Below the pieces are notes generated by a model, which worked only from the letters and a program-made list of their open reading frames with translations, made no database searches and had not been told where the DNA came from. This document shows positions 27,198 through 37,642 of a stretch of DNA of 64,000 nt, piece after piece (positions within the stretch are counted from its first letter, which is position 1; the number at the start of each line of letters is the position of its first letter). The position numbers were made by a program, and so were the translations under genes. Source of the DNA: an uncultured Flavobacteriaceae bacterium (GTDB taxonomy: Bacteria > Bacteroidota > Bacteroidia > Flavobacteriales > Flavobacteriaceae); assembly GCA_947486785.1 (NCBI GenBank), contig CANKUU010000001.1, forward strand, positions 405,766 through 469,765, given 5' to 3'.

Positions 27198-29468
27198 ATG
27201 AAGTTATATATACGTATATTAATATGCTTGCTACCTTTTGCAGCTATATCACAAGATATAGTGGAGGGTATTATTACAGAAGCTAATCAAAACAATAAAA
27301 AAATAGGTCTTGCTGGGGCCAATGTGTACTGGTTAAATTCGCAAATAGGTACAATTACAAACAATGAAGGCTTTTTTAGCATTCCATTCTCTAAGAACCA
27401 TAATAAATTAATCATAAGTTATGTGGGTTTTAAATCTGATACCATTAAAATTAATGGGCCTAAGAAGATAAATCATACCTTACAACCCAGCTCCGAATTA
27501 GATGAGGTGGTGGTGCAAAAGAAGCGCGACGCTGTTCAAAAAGCATATTTAACCCCTCAAAATGTAATAACGGTCAATAGCGCCGAATTGTTGAAAGCTG
27601 CTTGTTGCAATCTTTCAGAGAGTTTTGAAACAAACCCAGCCATAGATGTTAATTTTTCAGATGCCCTAACGGGGACCAAACAAATACAAATGTTGGGTCT
27701 TACTAGCCCGTATTTACTAATTACACAAGAGAATATACCCATGGTACGTGGTGCATCACAAGCGTTTGGTTTAACTTTTACGCCTGGTACTTGGGTAGAA
27801 AGTATACAGATTACAAAGGGTGCAGGTAGTGTTGTAAATGGCTATGAGAGTATTTCGGGTCAAATAAATGCAGAGCTAGTAAAACCATTTACAGATCATC
27901 AGTTCTTCGTAAATGGTTATTATAATAAAAATGGTCGTTTGGAAATAAATACGCATTTAAATCACAAAATCGACGATAGGTGGAGTACTGGTTTGTACGT
28001 TCATGGTAATGCAAGAACACAAAAAGAAGATAATAATGAAGATGGTTTTTTAGATGCCCCATTGGCTAATCAAATTAATATTATGAGTCGGTGGCAGTAT
28101 CAAAATGTACAAGCAGGCTGGGTTAGCTTTTTAAATATTCGTTTTTTAAACGATGAAAAGCAAGTAGGTCAAGTTAACTTTGATCCAGACGCCATTAATG
28201 CAATACGAGGCTTTAATCCTGCGAATGGCTTTACTGGAGGTGAAATTTGGGGTAGTGAAATAGCTACAAAAAGGTTTGATACGTCGGTAAAATTAGGTTA
28301 TGTTTTTCCAGAATTACCCTATCAAAGCTTTGGTTTTCAAGCTTCGTATAGTCATCACGATCAAGAATCTTATTTTGGGGTTAAAAGGTATAATATCATG
28401 CATAAAAGTATATACTCGAACCTCATTTTTAATTCAATTTTAGGTAATACTAAAAATAAGTTTAAAACAGGGCTTACTTTTGCTTTCGACGGATACCAAG
28501 AGCTTGTAAATACATTCGATTATTCTAGAGATGACGCCTCTGTTGGAGGGTTCTTCGAATATAGTTTTGATGATTTAGAAAAAGTTAGCTTAACTGCTGG
28601 GCTTCGAATAGATACTCATAACAGACTAGGCACTTTTATTACTCCACGTCTGCACATTCGGTATTCACCTTGGGAAAAGGCAAGCTTACGGGCTTCTTTT
28701 GGAAGGGGAAAAAGAGCAGCAAATATTTTTGCTGAAAACCAGCAGTTATTTGCTAGTGTAAGGCAAATTCAAATTTCAAATGCAGATGGAGAGGTATATG
28801 GTTTAAACCCGGAAGACGCTTGGAATTTTGGTGCTAGTTTCTTGCAAGGCTTTAGGTTTTTAGACCGGCCTGGTAATGTAACTATAGATTTCTATAAAAC
28901 AGACTTTAAAAATCAAATCGTTGTTGATTGGGAGAATCCTAGATTGATAAAGTTTTACAATTTAGAAGGTACAAGTACTGCTAGTAGTGTTCAATTTGAG
29001 GTAAATCACGAAATACTTCCAAATTTAGAATTAAGAACGGCTTACAAGTTTTATGATGTAAATACCGATTACCAATCTGAAAACCTTCAAAAGCCACTAC
29101 AGGCTCAACATCGTTTTTTTCTAAATATGGGTTTCGAAACTGTACCTAAAGAAAACGGGTCATTATGGCGTTTTGACTATACTTTGCATACCGTAGGCGA
29201 GCAGCGACTTCCAAACACAGAGGTTAATCCACCACAATATCGCTTGCCCGGTTATTCTAAGGGCTACAGTTTAATGAATGCTCAAGTAACTAAAGTATTT
29301 TCAAAAAAATTCGAATTTTATGTTGGTGGTGAAAATTTGAGTAATTTTAAACAAAGTAATCCTGTTTTAGGGGCGGAAAATCCATTTGGCGCAAATTTTG
29401 ATACCAGTATTATCTATGCACCTATAATGGGGAGAATGTTTTATGCTGGATTTAGATATAAACAATAA
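27198..29468 (+). CDS. TonB-dependent outer-membrane receptor of a metal cluster
   Basis: 756 residues: signal peptide (about 1-18, ending AISQ), a carboxypeptidase-regulatory-like beta domain (about 20-105), the plug domain (about 115-225) and a 22-strand barrel ending in FRYKQ with a terminal aromatic pattern. The plug carries an unusual Cys pair, KAACCNLSESF (Cys136-Cys137), absent from ordinary siderophore receptors. TonB receptors import ligands across the outer membrane. The HMA and HYC_CC_PP neighbours point to copper or another thiophilic metal. The secreted HMA gene follows 17 nt later. Confidence 0.93.
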   Translation: MKLYIRILICLLPFAAISQDIVEGIITEANQNNKKIGLAGANVYWLNSQIGTITNNEGFFSIPFSKNHNKLIISYVGFKSDTIKINGPKKINHTLQPSSELDEVVVQKKRDAVQKAYLTPQNVITVNSAELLKAACCNLSESFETNPAIDVNFSDALTGTKQIQMLGLTSPYLLITQENIPMVRGASQAFGLTFTPGTWVESIQITKGAGSVVNGYESISGQINAELVKPFTDHQFFVNGYYNKNGRLEINTHLNHKIDDRWSTGLYVHGNARTQKEDNNEDGFLDAPLANQINIMSRWQYQNVQAGWVSFLNIRFLNDEKQVGQVNFDPDAINAIRGFNPANGFTGGEIWGSEIATKRFDTSVKLGYVFPELPYQSFGFQASYSHHDQESYFGVKRYNIMHKSIYSNLIFNSILGNTKNKFKTGLTFAFDGYQELVNTFDYSRDDASVGGFFEYSFDDLEKVSLTAGLRIDTHNRLGTFITPRLHIRYSPWEKASLRASFGRGKRAANIFAENQQLFASVRQIQISNADGEVYGLNPEDAWNFGASFLQGFRFLDRPGNVTIDFYKTDFKNQIVVDWENPRLIKFYNLEGTSTASSVQFEVNHEILPNLELRTAYKFYDVNTDYQSENLQKPLQAQHRFFLNMGFETVPKENGSLWRFDYTLHTVGEQRLPNTEVNPPQYRLPGYSKGYSLMNAQVTKVFSKKFEFYVGGENLSNFKQSNPVLGAENPFGANFDTSIIYAPIMGRMFYAGFRYKQ

Positions 29469-29485
29469 TAATTAAAAGATAAATC

Positions 29486-29851
29486 ATGAAAAAAGTAATT
29501 ACAATGGTGGCTATTGTCTTTTTTGCTGCCGCTTCTTTTGCACAAGAAAAGAATAAAAAGATGACTATGGAGGTTGATGGTAAATGTGAAATGTGTAAAA
29601 TGCGCATTGAAACCGCAGCTTTAAAAGTAAAGGGAGTAAAGTATGCCTTGTGGGATATACCATCTCGCCAGCTTTCATTAATTGTAGACGAGCGCAAGAC
29701 AGACCCTATGAAAATCAAAACGGCTTTAGTAAGTGTGGGGCATGATACTAAAGAGCTAAAAGCTACCGAAGAGGCTTATGCAAGTGTACACCCTTGTTGT
29801 AAGTATAGAGAAAACAATACTGACGATAGCGATGAACACAAAAAGAAGTAG
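29486..29851 (+). CDS. secreted heavy-metal-associated domain protein
   Basis: 121 residues: signal peptide (about 1-20, AASFAQ) then one HMA domain with CEMC (Cys34, Cys37) and a C-terminal HPCC Cys pair followed by a hydrophilic tail. A periplasmic metallochaperone is the natural reading. It begins 17 nt after the TonB receptor and is the last gene of the metal cluster. A weak hairpin (29843-29871) follows, without a T-run. Confidence 0.88.
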   Translation: MKKVITMVAIVFFAAASFAQEKNKKMTMEVDGKCEMCKMRIETAALKVKGVKYALWDIPSRQLSLIVDERKTDPMKIKTALVSVGHDTKELKATEEAYASVHPCCKYRENNTDDSDEHKKK

Positions 29852-29880
29852 TTGTCTGTTTTTTACTTCTTAGGAGTAGC

Positions 29881-30366
29881 TTATAACGATAAGGTTTGAA
29901 CTTCAGAAATAAGCGTGCCATTCGCTGAAATACCTTCGATAAATATTTTCACAGAATTAAGATTAAAATTCGGAAATTTGAAACTCGCATTTCCATTTGT
30001 GTTAACATTTATATTAGGTTCCCAATGCACAGTTCCAAACTCCAAAAAATCTTCACTATTATTTGATGAATATTTTGGGTTATAAAATTTATCTGGTTTA
30101 CCTCGGTCATCATAAACATCGTAGTATAGATTGGTAGGTTGCACAAAGGGTTTGTCCTTGTTGTGATCATAAATATATGCTTTAAACCAAATTTTTTCGT
30201 TTCTGAAAAATGCAGTTTTATTTAGATGTAGGTGAATACTTTGTCTTGGTAATTCAAAGTATTTTGAATAAGAGTGTTTAAGTGATAGGATATCTTGATG
30301 CTAAGGGCAAGAAGGGATATAAATTAAATTCAAGATTAAAATAAGAATCACCTATTTTTTATTCAT
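29881..30366 (-). pseudogene. decayed MG2/carboxypeptidase-like surface protein gene with internal deletion
   Basis: Reading one minus-strand frame from ATG at 30366 gives MNKK, an amber codon, a hydrophobic signal-like stretch ending PSCP, a second amber codon (30301-30303), then HLHLNKTAFFRNEKIWFKAY. That is the start of the large MG2-domain proteins common in Flavobacteriia. At about codon GKPDK the text jumps to the family's C-terminal region (TVHWEPNINVNTNGNASF, VKIFIEGISANG) and stops normally. Several hundred codons between are missing, so this is an in-frame internally deleted, nonsense-bearing remnant. A shorter frame from GTG (30144) is open but is probably not a functional gene. 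It lies between the metal cluster and groEL. Confidence 0.85.
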
Positions 30367-30420
30367 AACTCGTCTCTGAAAGCAAACATATACCCTTAAA
30401 GTTACAAAAAAGTATAAAAA

Positions 30421-30452
30421 AAAACGTCATAACTTTAAAGTTATGACGTTTT
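30421..30452 (-). terminator. Rho-independent terminator of groEL
   Basis: A 32-nt perfect palindrome (arms begin AAAACGTCATAAC) lies 23 nt beyond the groEL stop and runs into a T-run on the minus strand. Confidence 0.9.
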
Positions 30453-30475
30453 TAAGAATTATTGTAATTGTATCA

Positions 30476-32116
<1,641 letters not shown>

Positions 32117-32217
32117 TTATAATTTTGTTTTTAATCCTCATTAAAATGAGAATTTTTCTAATTCTTGTAAATAGTTATTTTGTAAAATTTCTTGAATGCA
32201 GAAATAACAAAAAGGTT

Positions 32218-32496
32218 TTAGATGATTGCAAGAATATCGCTCTCACGCATCATTAAAAAGTCGGTGCCTTCAAGCTTTAATTCAGTTCCGGCATATTTAC
32301 CGTAAAGAACTGTATCGCCAACCTTTACGGTAACGTTTTCATCTTTGGTACCAGGACCAACCGCTACTACTTTTCCTTTTTGTGGTTTCTCTTTTGCAGT
32401 GTCTGGTATGTATATGCCAGATGCAGTTTTTGTTTCAGCTGCCATAGGCTCAATAAGAACTCTATCTGCCAATGGTTTAATGCTAATTTTAGCCAT
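32218..32496 (-). CDS. groES: co-chaperonin GroES (Hsp10)
   Basis: 92 residues. [11 protein letters not shown] at the start, the mobile loop [14 protein letters not shown] and the [14 protein letters not shown] core identify GroES, the lid of the GroEL chamber. First gene of the groES-groEL operon. No CIRCE element was seen; a sequence partly like a sigma-54 promoter lies 45 nt upstream. Confidence 0.98.
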   Translation of the reverse strand: MAKISIKPLADRVLIEPMAAETKTASGIYIPDTAKEKPQKGKVVAVGPGTKDENVTVKVGDTVLYGKYAGTELKLEGTDFLMMRESDILAII

Positions 32497-32540
32497 AGTA
32501 TTAAAATTTTAAATATGATTTATTATGATGGTCTACTTTA

Positions 32541-32557
32541 GACAGAAATTATGCCAA
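32541..32557 (-). promoter_or_regulatory. possible sigma-54-like promoter of groES
   Basis: On the minus strand the sequence TTGGCATAATTTCTGTC has the -24 box TGGCA and a G at the correct -12 position, but the -12 C is replaced by T. It lies 45 nt upstream of the groES ATG, downstream of the secG terminator. No good TTG...TAnnTTTG promoter occupies the same gap. A sigma-54 activator gene is encoded 2 kb away. The assignment is tentative. Confidence 0.3.
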
Positions 32558-32587
32558 CTGTTAGAAACTGACATTTTGTGAAAATAA

Positions 32588-32617
32588 AAATGCCAGCTTG
32601 TCATTAAGCTGGCATTT
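32588..32617 (-). terminator. Rho-independent terminator of secG
   Basis: A 12-bp perfect stem (AAATGCCAGCTT and complement, 6-nt loop GTCATT) begins 21 nt beyond the secG stop; a T-rich stretch follows on the minus strand. Confidence 0.88.
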
Positions 32618-32638
32618 GATATTTTTCGTAAAAAAAAA

Positions 32639-33004
32639 TTAGATACTATCTTTTGTTGTAGTTGATTCTTTCATAGGTTCGTCGGGAAGAACTTCTTCGG
32701 GACTTTCACTTTCTGGTAGTACTTCTTCTACATCTCCACCATTTAATAATTTTGAGTCTGATGATTCACTTCTTAATGCAAAGTTAGAAGCTAAAATTAA
32801 TACGACTAAGAACGCCGCTAAAATCCATGTGCTTTTGTCTAAAAAGTCACCCGTTTTTTTAACACCACCTACTACTTGGCTTCCACCCCCACCGAAAGAT
32901 GAGGATAATCCTCCTCCTTTAGGGTTTTGAACCATTACCACGAGTACTAATAATAAGCAAACGAGGACGATGAGAACTAAAAAAATCAAAAATTGTGTAG
33001 TCAT
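32639..33004 (-). CDS. secG: protein-export membrane protein SecG
   Basis: 121 residues: two TM helices (about 4-25 and 60-76) joined by the glycine-rich loop QNPKGGGLSSSFGGGGSQVVGG typical of SecG, then an acidic Ser/Glu-rich tail longer than in enterobacteria. It is an accessory subunit of the SecYEG translocon. It starts 2 nt after the TPR-like gene and is probably the last gene of the miaB-to-secG transcription direction. Confidence 0.95.
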   Translation of the reverse strand: MTTQFLIFLVLIVLVCLLLVLVVMVQNPKGGGLSSSFGGGGSQVVGGVKKTGDFLDKSTWILAAFLVVLILASNFALRSESSDSKLLNGGDVEEVLPESESPEEVLPDEPMKESTTTKDSI

Positions 33005-33006
33005 TA

Positions 33007-33921
33007 CTAGCTATTTTCTTGTTGAATTTTTTCTACCGATTTAATTCGGTCTGCAAAGAAACCACTTTTTTCTGGATATTTCAAACTTAAAATGCGATAG
33101 GCTTGTATCGCATTTTTATATTTTTTTTGTTCTAAATATACCTTTGCCAAAGTCTCTGTCATGAGTTCTTTGTCTTCAAATTTCGCAGACTCCTTTGTGT
33201 TTACTTTGAAATTAGTGTTTTGATTGGGCACTATCTTTGGTCGATCTGAGATAAACTTGTCAATTAGTGCTAGTTTTTTTTGTTTAAGAACCTTTTTTTC
33301 TAATTCAAAATCTGAAGAATCATTTTCATGTTTACTTTCATTTTTTCGATCAATGGTACTGGCAGAAGCCACTTTTAGCCATTCGGCAAATGAATATTTT
33401 TCTTTTTTGGTAAAGGCTATGGGTTGCCCGAGTTTTAAATCTTGAGCTTCTTCGTTTTGTGTTTTAATATGTTCTTCTTTCGCTAACGATAACTCTGCAT
33501 TTGCCTTTTGATCAGTTGCTTCAGGGTTTTGTTTAGGTACTGTTGTAAATGATTTTTTTGTTGGTATTTTTTGTGGCTCACTACCTTTTAAAGGTGTTTT
33601 GGTTTCTTCATGTGAAAGAAGTGTTTTTTTGGTTACCTCGGTGGTGTTTTTAGTAAGCGTATTGGCGATAGTGTTTTGTAAAAATTCTTGAGATGTAATA
33701 AAGTCGAAGAGAATATCTCTGTCTGTTGTGTGAGCTGCAGCAATTTTTAACGCATTGTTGTATTTAAAACTATTAAGATTTTTTAACCCCTTTAAATGTA
33801 ATGCCCTTGCAGCTTGAAAATATGGGAATTCGGACAATATATCTGATAGTTGATTAGTCTGATCAGAAGAAATAACCTCATTCGGGTTTTGAAGTAAATA
33901 GGTAAAATCTCTTACATTCAT
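33007..33921 (-). CDS. uncharacterised protein with C-terminal TPR-like repeat
   Basis: 304 residues, cytoplasmic (no signal). The N-terminal 100 residues are a helical domain with the SEFPYFQAARALHLKGL motif. The middle is Lys/Glu/Thr-rich and low in complexity. The C-terminal 60 residues (ETLAKVYLEQKKYKNAIQAYRILSLKYPEKS) form a tetratricopeptide-like helix pair. I believe this gene is regularly found between lptE and secG in Flavobacteriia, but its function is unknown. It lies 100 nt after lptE. Confidence 0.85.
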   Translation of the reverse strand: MNVRDFTYLLQNPNEVISSDQTNQLSDILSEFPYFQAARALHLKGLKNLNSFKYNNALKIAAAHTTDRDILFDFITSQEFLQNTIANTLTKNTTEVTKKTLLSHEETKTPLKGSEPQKIPTKKSFTTVPKQNPEATDQKANAELSLAKEEHIKTQNEEAQDLKLGQPIAFTKKEKYSFAEWLKVASASTIDRKNESKHENDSSDFELEKKVLKQKKLALIDKFISDRPKIVPNQNTNFKVNTKESAKFEDKELMTETLAKVYLEQKKYKNAIQAYRILSLKYPEKSGFFADRIKSVEKIQQENS

Positions 33922-34021
33922 TTTTTGATGCTAAAAGCTACGGTGAAAGTACTTAATAAAATGTGTTTTTTTAAATTACTTTTAAGCTAGCGCAGTTTGG
34001 TTAACTTTTTAATCGTTTTTT

Positions 34022-34549
34022 TTACCAATCTGCCAATGAGGCATTAAAAATATCTTGGGTAATGCGTTCAAAAATAATCTCATGTGCTGTTGTTTTTACT
34101 GATGATAATTGCAAATTTGCATCATAATCATAGAAAAAAGAAAAGCGCTGCTCAAAATCTTTAGAGCCGTCATCCACTGTATTGTTTGTAAAACGTACCT
34201 GTACTGCTATAGAAAGTCTGTTTTGAGCTGCTGTTTGTTGTGCTGTAGCGCTCATAGGTGAGATTCGATATTCAACGATTTCACCTTCGTATAGTAGGTC
34301 GAATTTGCCGTTATTTACAAGGTCTAAACTAGTCTGGTTTTGTATACGATCTTGAAGCGCACGGGTAAAATCACGATCCATACCAGGTTCAAAAGTAGAG
34401 CCAGGGGTTTGTGAAGCATAATTTTGAAAAAGGTTTACTTGAAACGTTTTTGCCGCGCCAACATCACCACCCGTAAAATTATATATGCCGCAAGAATAAC
34501 TACTCAAGCAGATGATTAGGGTTAAGGCTATAATTTTTATTTTATGCAC
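34022..34549 (-). CDS. lptE: LPS-assembly lipoprotein LptE-like
   Basis: 175-residue precursor with a lipobox (SSYSC, Cys20) followed directly by GIYNFTGGDVGAAKTFQV, characteristic of the Bacteroidetes LptE family. The remaining alpha/beta fold fits the family (DRDFTRALQDRIQNQTSLDLV). LptE is the outer-membrane lipoprotein that plugs LptD for LPS insertion. It follows the sigma-54 activator gene by 119 nt on the same strand. Confidence 0.88.
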   Translation of the reverse strand: MHKIKIIALTLIICLSSYSCGIYNFTGGDVGAAKTFQVNLFQNYASQTPGSTFEPGMDRDFTRALQDRIQNQTSLDLVNNGKFDLLYEGEIVEYRISPMSATAQQTAAQNRLSIAVQVRFTNNTVDDGSKDFEQRFSFFYDYDANLQLSSVKTTAHEIIFERITQDIFNASLADW

Positions 34550-34668
34550 TAGATTTTATTTTTAGTTTATCAAAGAAACTATAAAATGTATTGAAGTGCA
34601 AAGGTTTTTGGCAAAGCTTAACACTCATCTCGAGTAACTTAGCGTCTTTGATTTTTATCAAGATTTGT

Positions 34669-35940
34669 TTAAAGATCGTATTGCTTAATTTTTCGATACA
34701 ACGTTCGTTCTGAGATACCGAGTTCAGCGGCTGCAATTTTTCGTTTGCCTCTATTTCTTTCTAAAGATTTTTTTATTAATTCGATCTCTTTTTCCTGTAA
34801 AGAGAGCGTTTCTTCTTCCTCTATCTCTTCAGCAAAATGGTATTTATCTTCTTGAATGGGTGTATGAACTACTGGTTCAATCCTAGTTTCAGGAAGTTGC
34901 AATACCTCCATTGAATTATTTTTGTCGGAGGTCTCATTTTTATTGTTTTCGCCATATATCTTGCGAATTAGATGCTCATTTTCTTCTTGTACTTTTTTAG
35001 AATCATTGTTGTTTAGTAATTCTAAGGTCAACTTCTTTAAATCGTTTAAATCGCCTTTCATGTCAAAAAGGACCTTGTATAAAATCTCTCTCTCATTGCT
35101 AAAATCGCCTTCTTTTTTTTCTCCACCTATTACAACGGGTAAACTTGAAGTACTAGCACTACTGGGTAGATAACCGTTTAATGTAAATTCTGAAATACTT
35201 CGATTTTCTTCAAGAACAGAAATTTGTTCTGCAATGTTTCGGAGTTGTCTTATATTACCTGGCCATCGATATTTAAGTAATAATTTGGCTGCTCCTTCTT
35301 CTAGTCGAATAGTTGGCATTTTATATTTCTGACCAAAATCTGAAGCAAATTTTCTAAATAATAGATGAATATCATCCCTTCTTTCACGTAGGGGAGGTAT
35401 GTTAATTTCTACGGTACTCAAGCGATAATAAAGATCTTCTCTAAATTTTTCTTTTTTAATAGCCTCAAACATTTTAACGTTAGTTGCCGCAACAATACGT
35501 ACATCAGTTTTCTGAACTTGAGAAGATCCAACTTTTAAGAATTCTCCGTTTTCTAGCACTCTAAGGAGTCTTACTTGTGTGGTTAAGGGCAGTTCGCCAA
35601 CTTCATCTAAAAAAATTGTGCCGCCATTTGCGACTTCAAAATAGCCGCTTCTGGTAGATGTGGCGCCGGTAAAAGCTCCTTTTTCATGTCCAAAAAGCTC
35701 ACTATCAATGGTACCCTCTGGAATAGCACCACAGTTTACCGCTATGTACTTTGCGTGTTTTCGATGCGAAAGTGAATGAATTATTTTTGGAATAGCTTCT
35801 TTTCCTACCCCACTTTCACCTGTTACGAGTACTGAAATATCAGTAGGAGCTACTTGAATCGATTTTTCAATGGCGCGGTTTAATTTAGGATTGTTGCCAA
35901 TAATTTCAAACCGTTGTTTTATTGATTGAATACTTTCCAT
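34669..35940 (-). CDS. sigma-54-dependent transcriptional activator without receiver domain
   Basis: 423 residues. The AAA+ domain starts almost at the N-terminus: Walker A GESGVGKE (41-48), sigma-54 contact loop GAFTGA (88-93), Walker B GGTIFLDEVGE and the arginine-finger region. A charged linker follows, and a Fis-type helix-turn-helix (KRKIAAAELGISERTLYRKIKQYDL) ends the protein. With no receiver or sensor domain, activity must be controlled by level or by partner proteins, as in PspF-like activators. It starts 4 nt after the miaB stop, so it is co-transcribed with miaB and probably lptE. Confidence 0.93.
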   Translation of the reverse strand: MESIQSIKQRFEIIGNNPKLNRAIEKSIQVAPTDISVLVTGESGVGKEAIPKIIHSLSHRKHAKYIAVNCGAIPEGTIDSELFGHEKGAFTGATSTRSGYFEVANGGTIFLDEVGELPLTTQVRLLRVLENGEFLKVGSSQVQKTDVRIVAATNVKMFEAIKKEKFREDLYYRLSTVEINIPPLRERRDDIHLLFRKFASDFGQKYKMPTIRLEEGAAKLLLKYRWPGNIRQLRNIAEQISVLEENRSISEFTLNGYLPSSASTSSLPVVIGGEKKEGDFSNEREILYKVLFDMKGDLNDLKKLTLELLNNNDSKKVQEENEHLIRKIYGENNKNETSDKNNSMEVLQLPETRIEPVVHTPIQEDKYHFAEEIEEEETLSLQEKEIELIKKSLERNRGKRKIAAAELGISERTLYRKIKQYDL

Positions 35941-35944
35941 TTTT

Positions 35945-37387
35945 TTATTTTTTACGATACCCTAAGGCAGAACCTAAAAGTGTTGCAGAAGTACATTCGT
36001 TAATTTTTACCATGACAAAATCACCTACTTGGTAATGTTCTTTAGGAAAAACCACAACGGTATTCTGTGAATTTCTTCCCATCCAATGTGCTTCAGATTT
36101 TTTTGATGTGCCTTCGATAAGTACTTCTTCAATATTTCCTACATGAGCCAATGTTCTGTATTTGCAATGTTCTCTTTGCAGGGCAATAATTTCGGCAAGA
36201 CGTCTTTGTTTTATTTCTTTTGGAACATCATCATCTAGTTTTCTAGCAGCCATCGTACCAGGGCGCTCTGAATATAAATACATGTACCCAAAATCATATT
36301 TAACGTATTCTAAGGCTGCTAAAGTGGCAAGGTGATCTTCTTCAGTTTCTGTAGGGAAACCCGAAATCATATCCTGTGAAATGGCGCAATTCGGAAGTAT
36401 TTTTCTAATATTATCAATCAGTTCAAAATATTCTTCTATCGAGTGCAAACGATTCATTTCTTTTAAAATACGATTACTTCCGCTTTGTACTGGCAGGTGA
36501 ATGTGGTTGCAAATATTGTCATATTTTGCCATTGTTTTTATAACCTGTAGCGTCATATCTTGCGGGTTTGAAGTAGAAAATCGAATACGCATCTCTGGCT
36601 GCGCTTTGGCAACCATTTCTAAAAGCTTTGAAAAATCTACAGCCGTTGCTTTTTGCATTTCTGTAGCTTTGGAGAAGTCTTTTTTTAACCCCCCACCATA
36701 CCAAAGATAACTGTCTACATTCTGCCCTAAGAGTGTAATTTCTTTATAGCCTTGTTTGCATAAATTGGCTACTTCTTCTAAAATTGATTGCGGGTTACGA
36801 CTCCGTTCACGACCACGAGTAAATGGTACTACGCAAAAAGTACACATATTGTCACAGCCTCTGGTAATTGACACTAAAGCACTTACACCATTGGTTTGCA
36901 GTCTTATTGGGGCTATATCTGCATAGGTTTCTTCTTTTGAAAGAACTACGTTTACGGCACCTCTACCGGCATCAACTTCTCTTATTAGGTTTGGTAGGTC
37001 TTTATAGGCGTCGGGTCCAACAACCATATCTACAATTTTTTCTTCCTCAAGTAGTTTGCTTTTTAGGCGTTCGGCCATACAGCCAAGCACACCAACTTTT
37101 AAATGAGGTTTATGTTTTTTTATAGCATTAAATTTCTCTAACCGCTTGCGAACCGTTAACTCTGCTTTTTCGCGAATAGAGCAGGTGTTTACCAAAACCA
37201 AATCTGCATCTTCTATATTTTGAGTGGTATTAAAACCTTCATTTGCTAAAATAGAGGCAACAATTTCACTATCAGAAAAATTCATTGCACAGCCATAGCT
37301 TTCAAGGTATAAATTTCTTGAGTTTGTTGTTTTTGATGTTTGGGATAAAGCTGCTCCCTGAATCGATTCGTCAATTGTTTTTTCCAT
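35945..37387 (-). CDS. miaB: tRNA-2-methylthio-N6-isopentenyladenosine synthase
   Basis: 480 residues: N-terminal UPF0004 domain with Cys33 in ESYGCAMN and two more cluster Cys (VNTCSIR, LGCMAER), radical-SAM core with CxxxCxxC in [10 protein letters not shown], and a C-terminal TRAM domain. It adds the methylthio group to i6A37 of tRNAs reading UNN codons. The N-terminus has about 20 extra residues. First gene of the miaB - sigma-54 activator - lptE - TPR - secG run. Confidence 0.97.
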   Translation of the reverse strand: MEKTIDESIQGAALSQTSKTTNSRNLYLESYGCAMNFSDSEIVASILANEGFNTTQNIEDADLVLVNTCSIREKAELTVRKRLEKFNAIKKHKPHLKVGVLGCMAERLKSKLLEEEKIVDMVVGPDAYKDLPNLIREVDAGRGAVNVVLSKEETYADIAPIRLQTNGVSALVSITRGCDNMCTFCVVPFTRGRERSRNPQSILEEVANLCKQGYKEITLLGQNVDSYLWYGGGLKKDFSKATEMQKATAVDFSKLLEMVAKAQPEMRIRFSTSNPQDMTLQVIKTMAKYDNICNHIHLPVQSGSNRILKEMNRLHSIEEYFELIDNIRKILPNCAISQDMISGFPTETEEDHLATLAALEYVKYDFGYMYLYSERPGTMAARKLDDDVPKEIKQRRLAEIIALQREHCKYRTLAHVGNIEEVLIEGTSKKSEAHWMGRNSQNTVVVFPKEHYQVGDFVMVKINECTSATLLGSALGYRKK

Positions 37388-37642
37388 GTAGAGTGCTATT
37401 AGCAGTAAAAAAGAAACAAAGATAAGACTAAATGCAGTTTTATGACAAATTGACAGGTATATTTTATCCTAATAATGACGCAACGGATTTGATTTGATAA
37501 CATCTAATCTTTAGAGACGACCTTTGCGAAGCCTTATATTGATGTGATTATATATTTATCGTGAAAAATATAATAAATTGCTGTAAGTAGGGTTTCTGCG
37601 TTAAATTTTGTTCATGGTTTAACCTTTAATTTTATAAGATTT

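Noticed and set aside
34542..34736. Minus-strand 64-residue frame overlapping the ends of the sigma-54 activator and lptE.
   Set aside because: Overlaps the helix-turn-helix end of the activator in another frame and has no features of its own.
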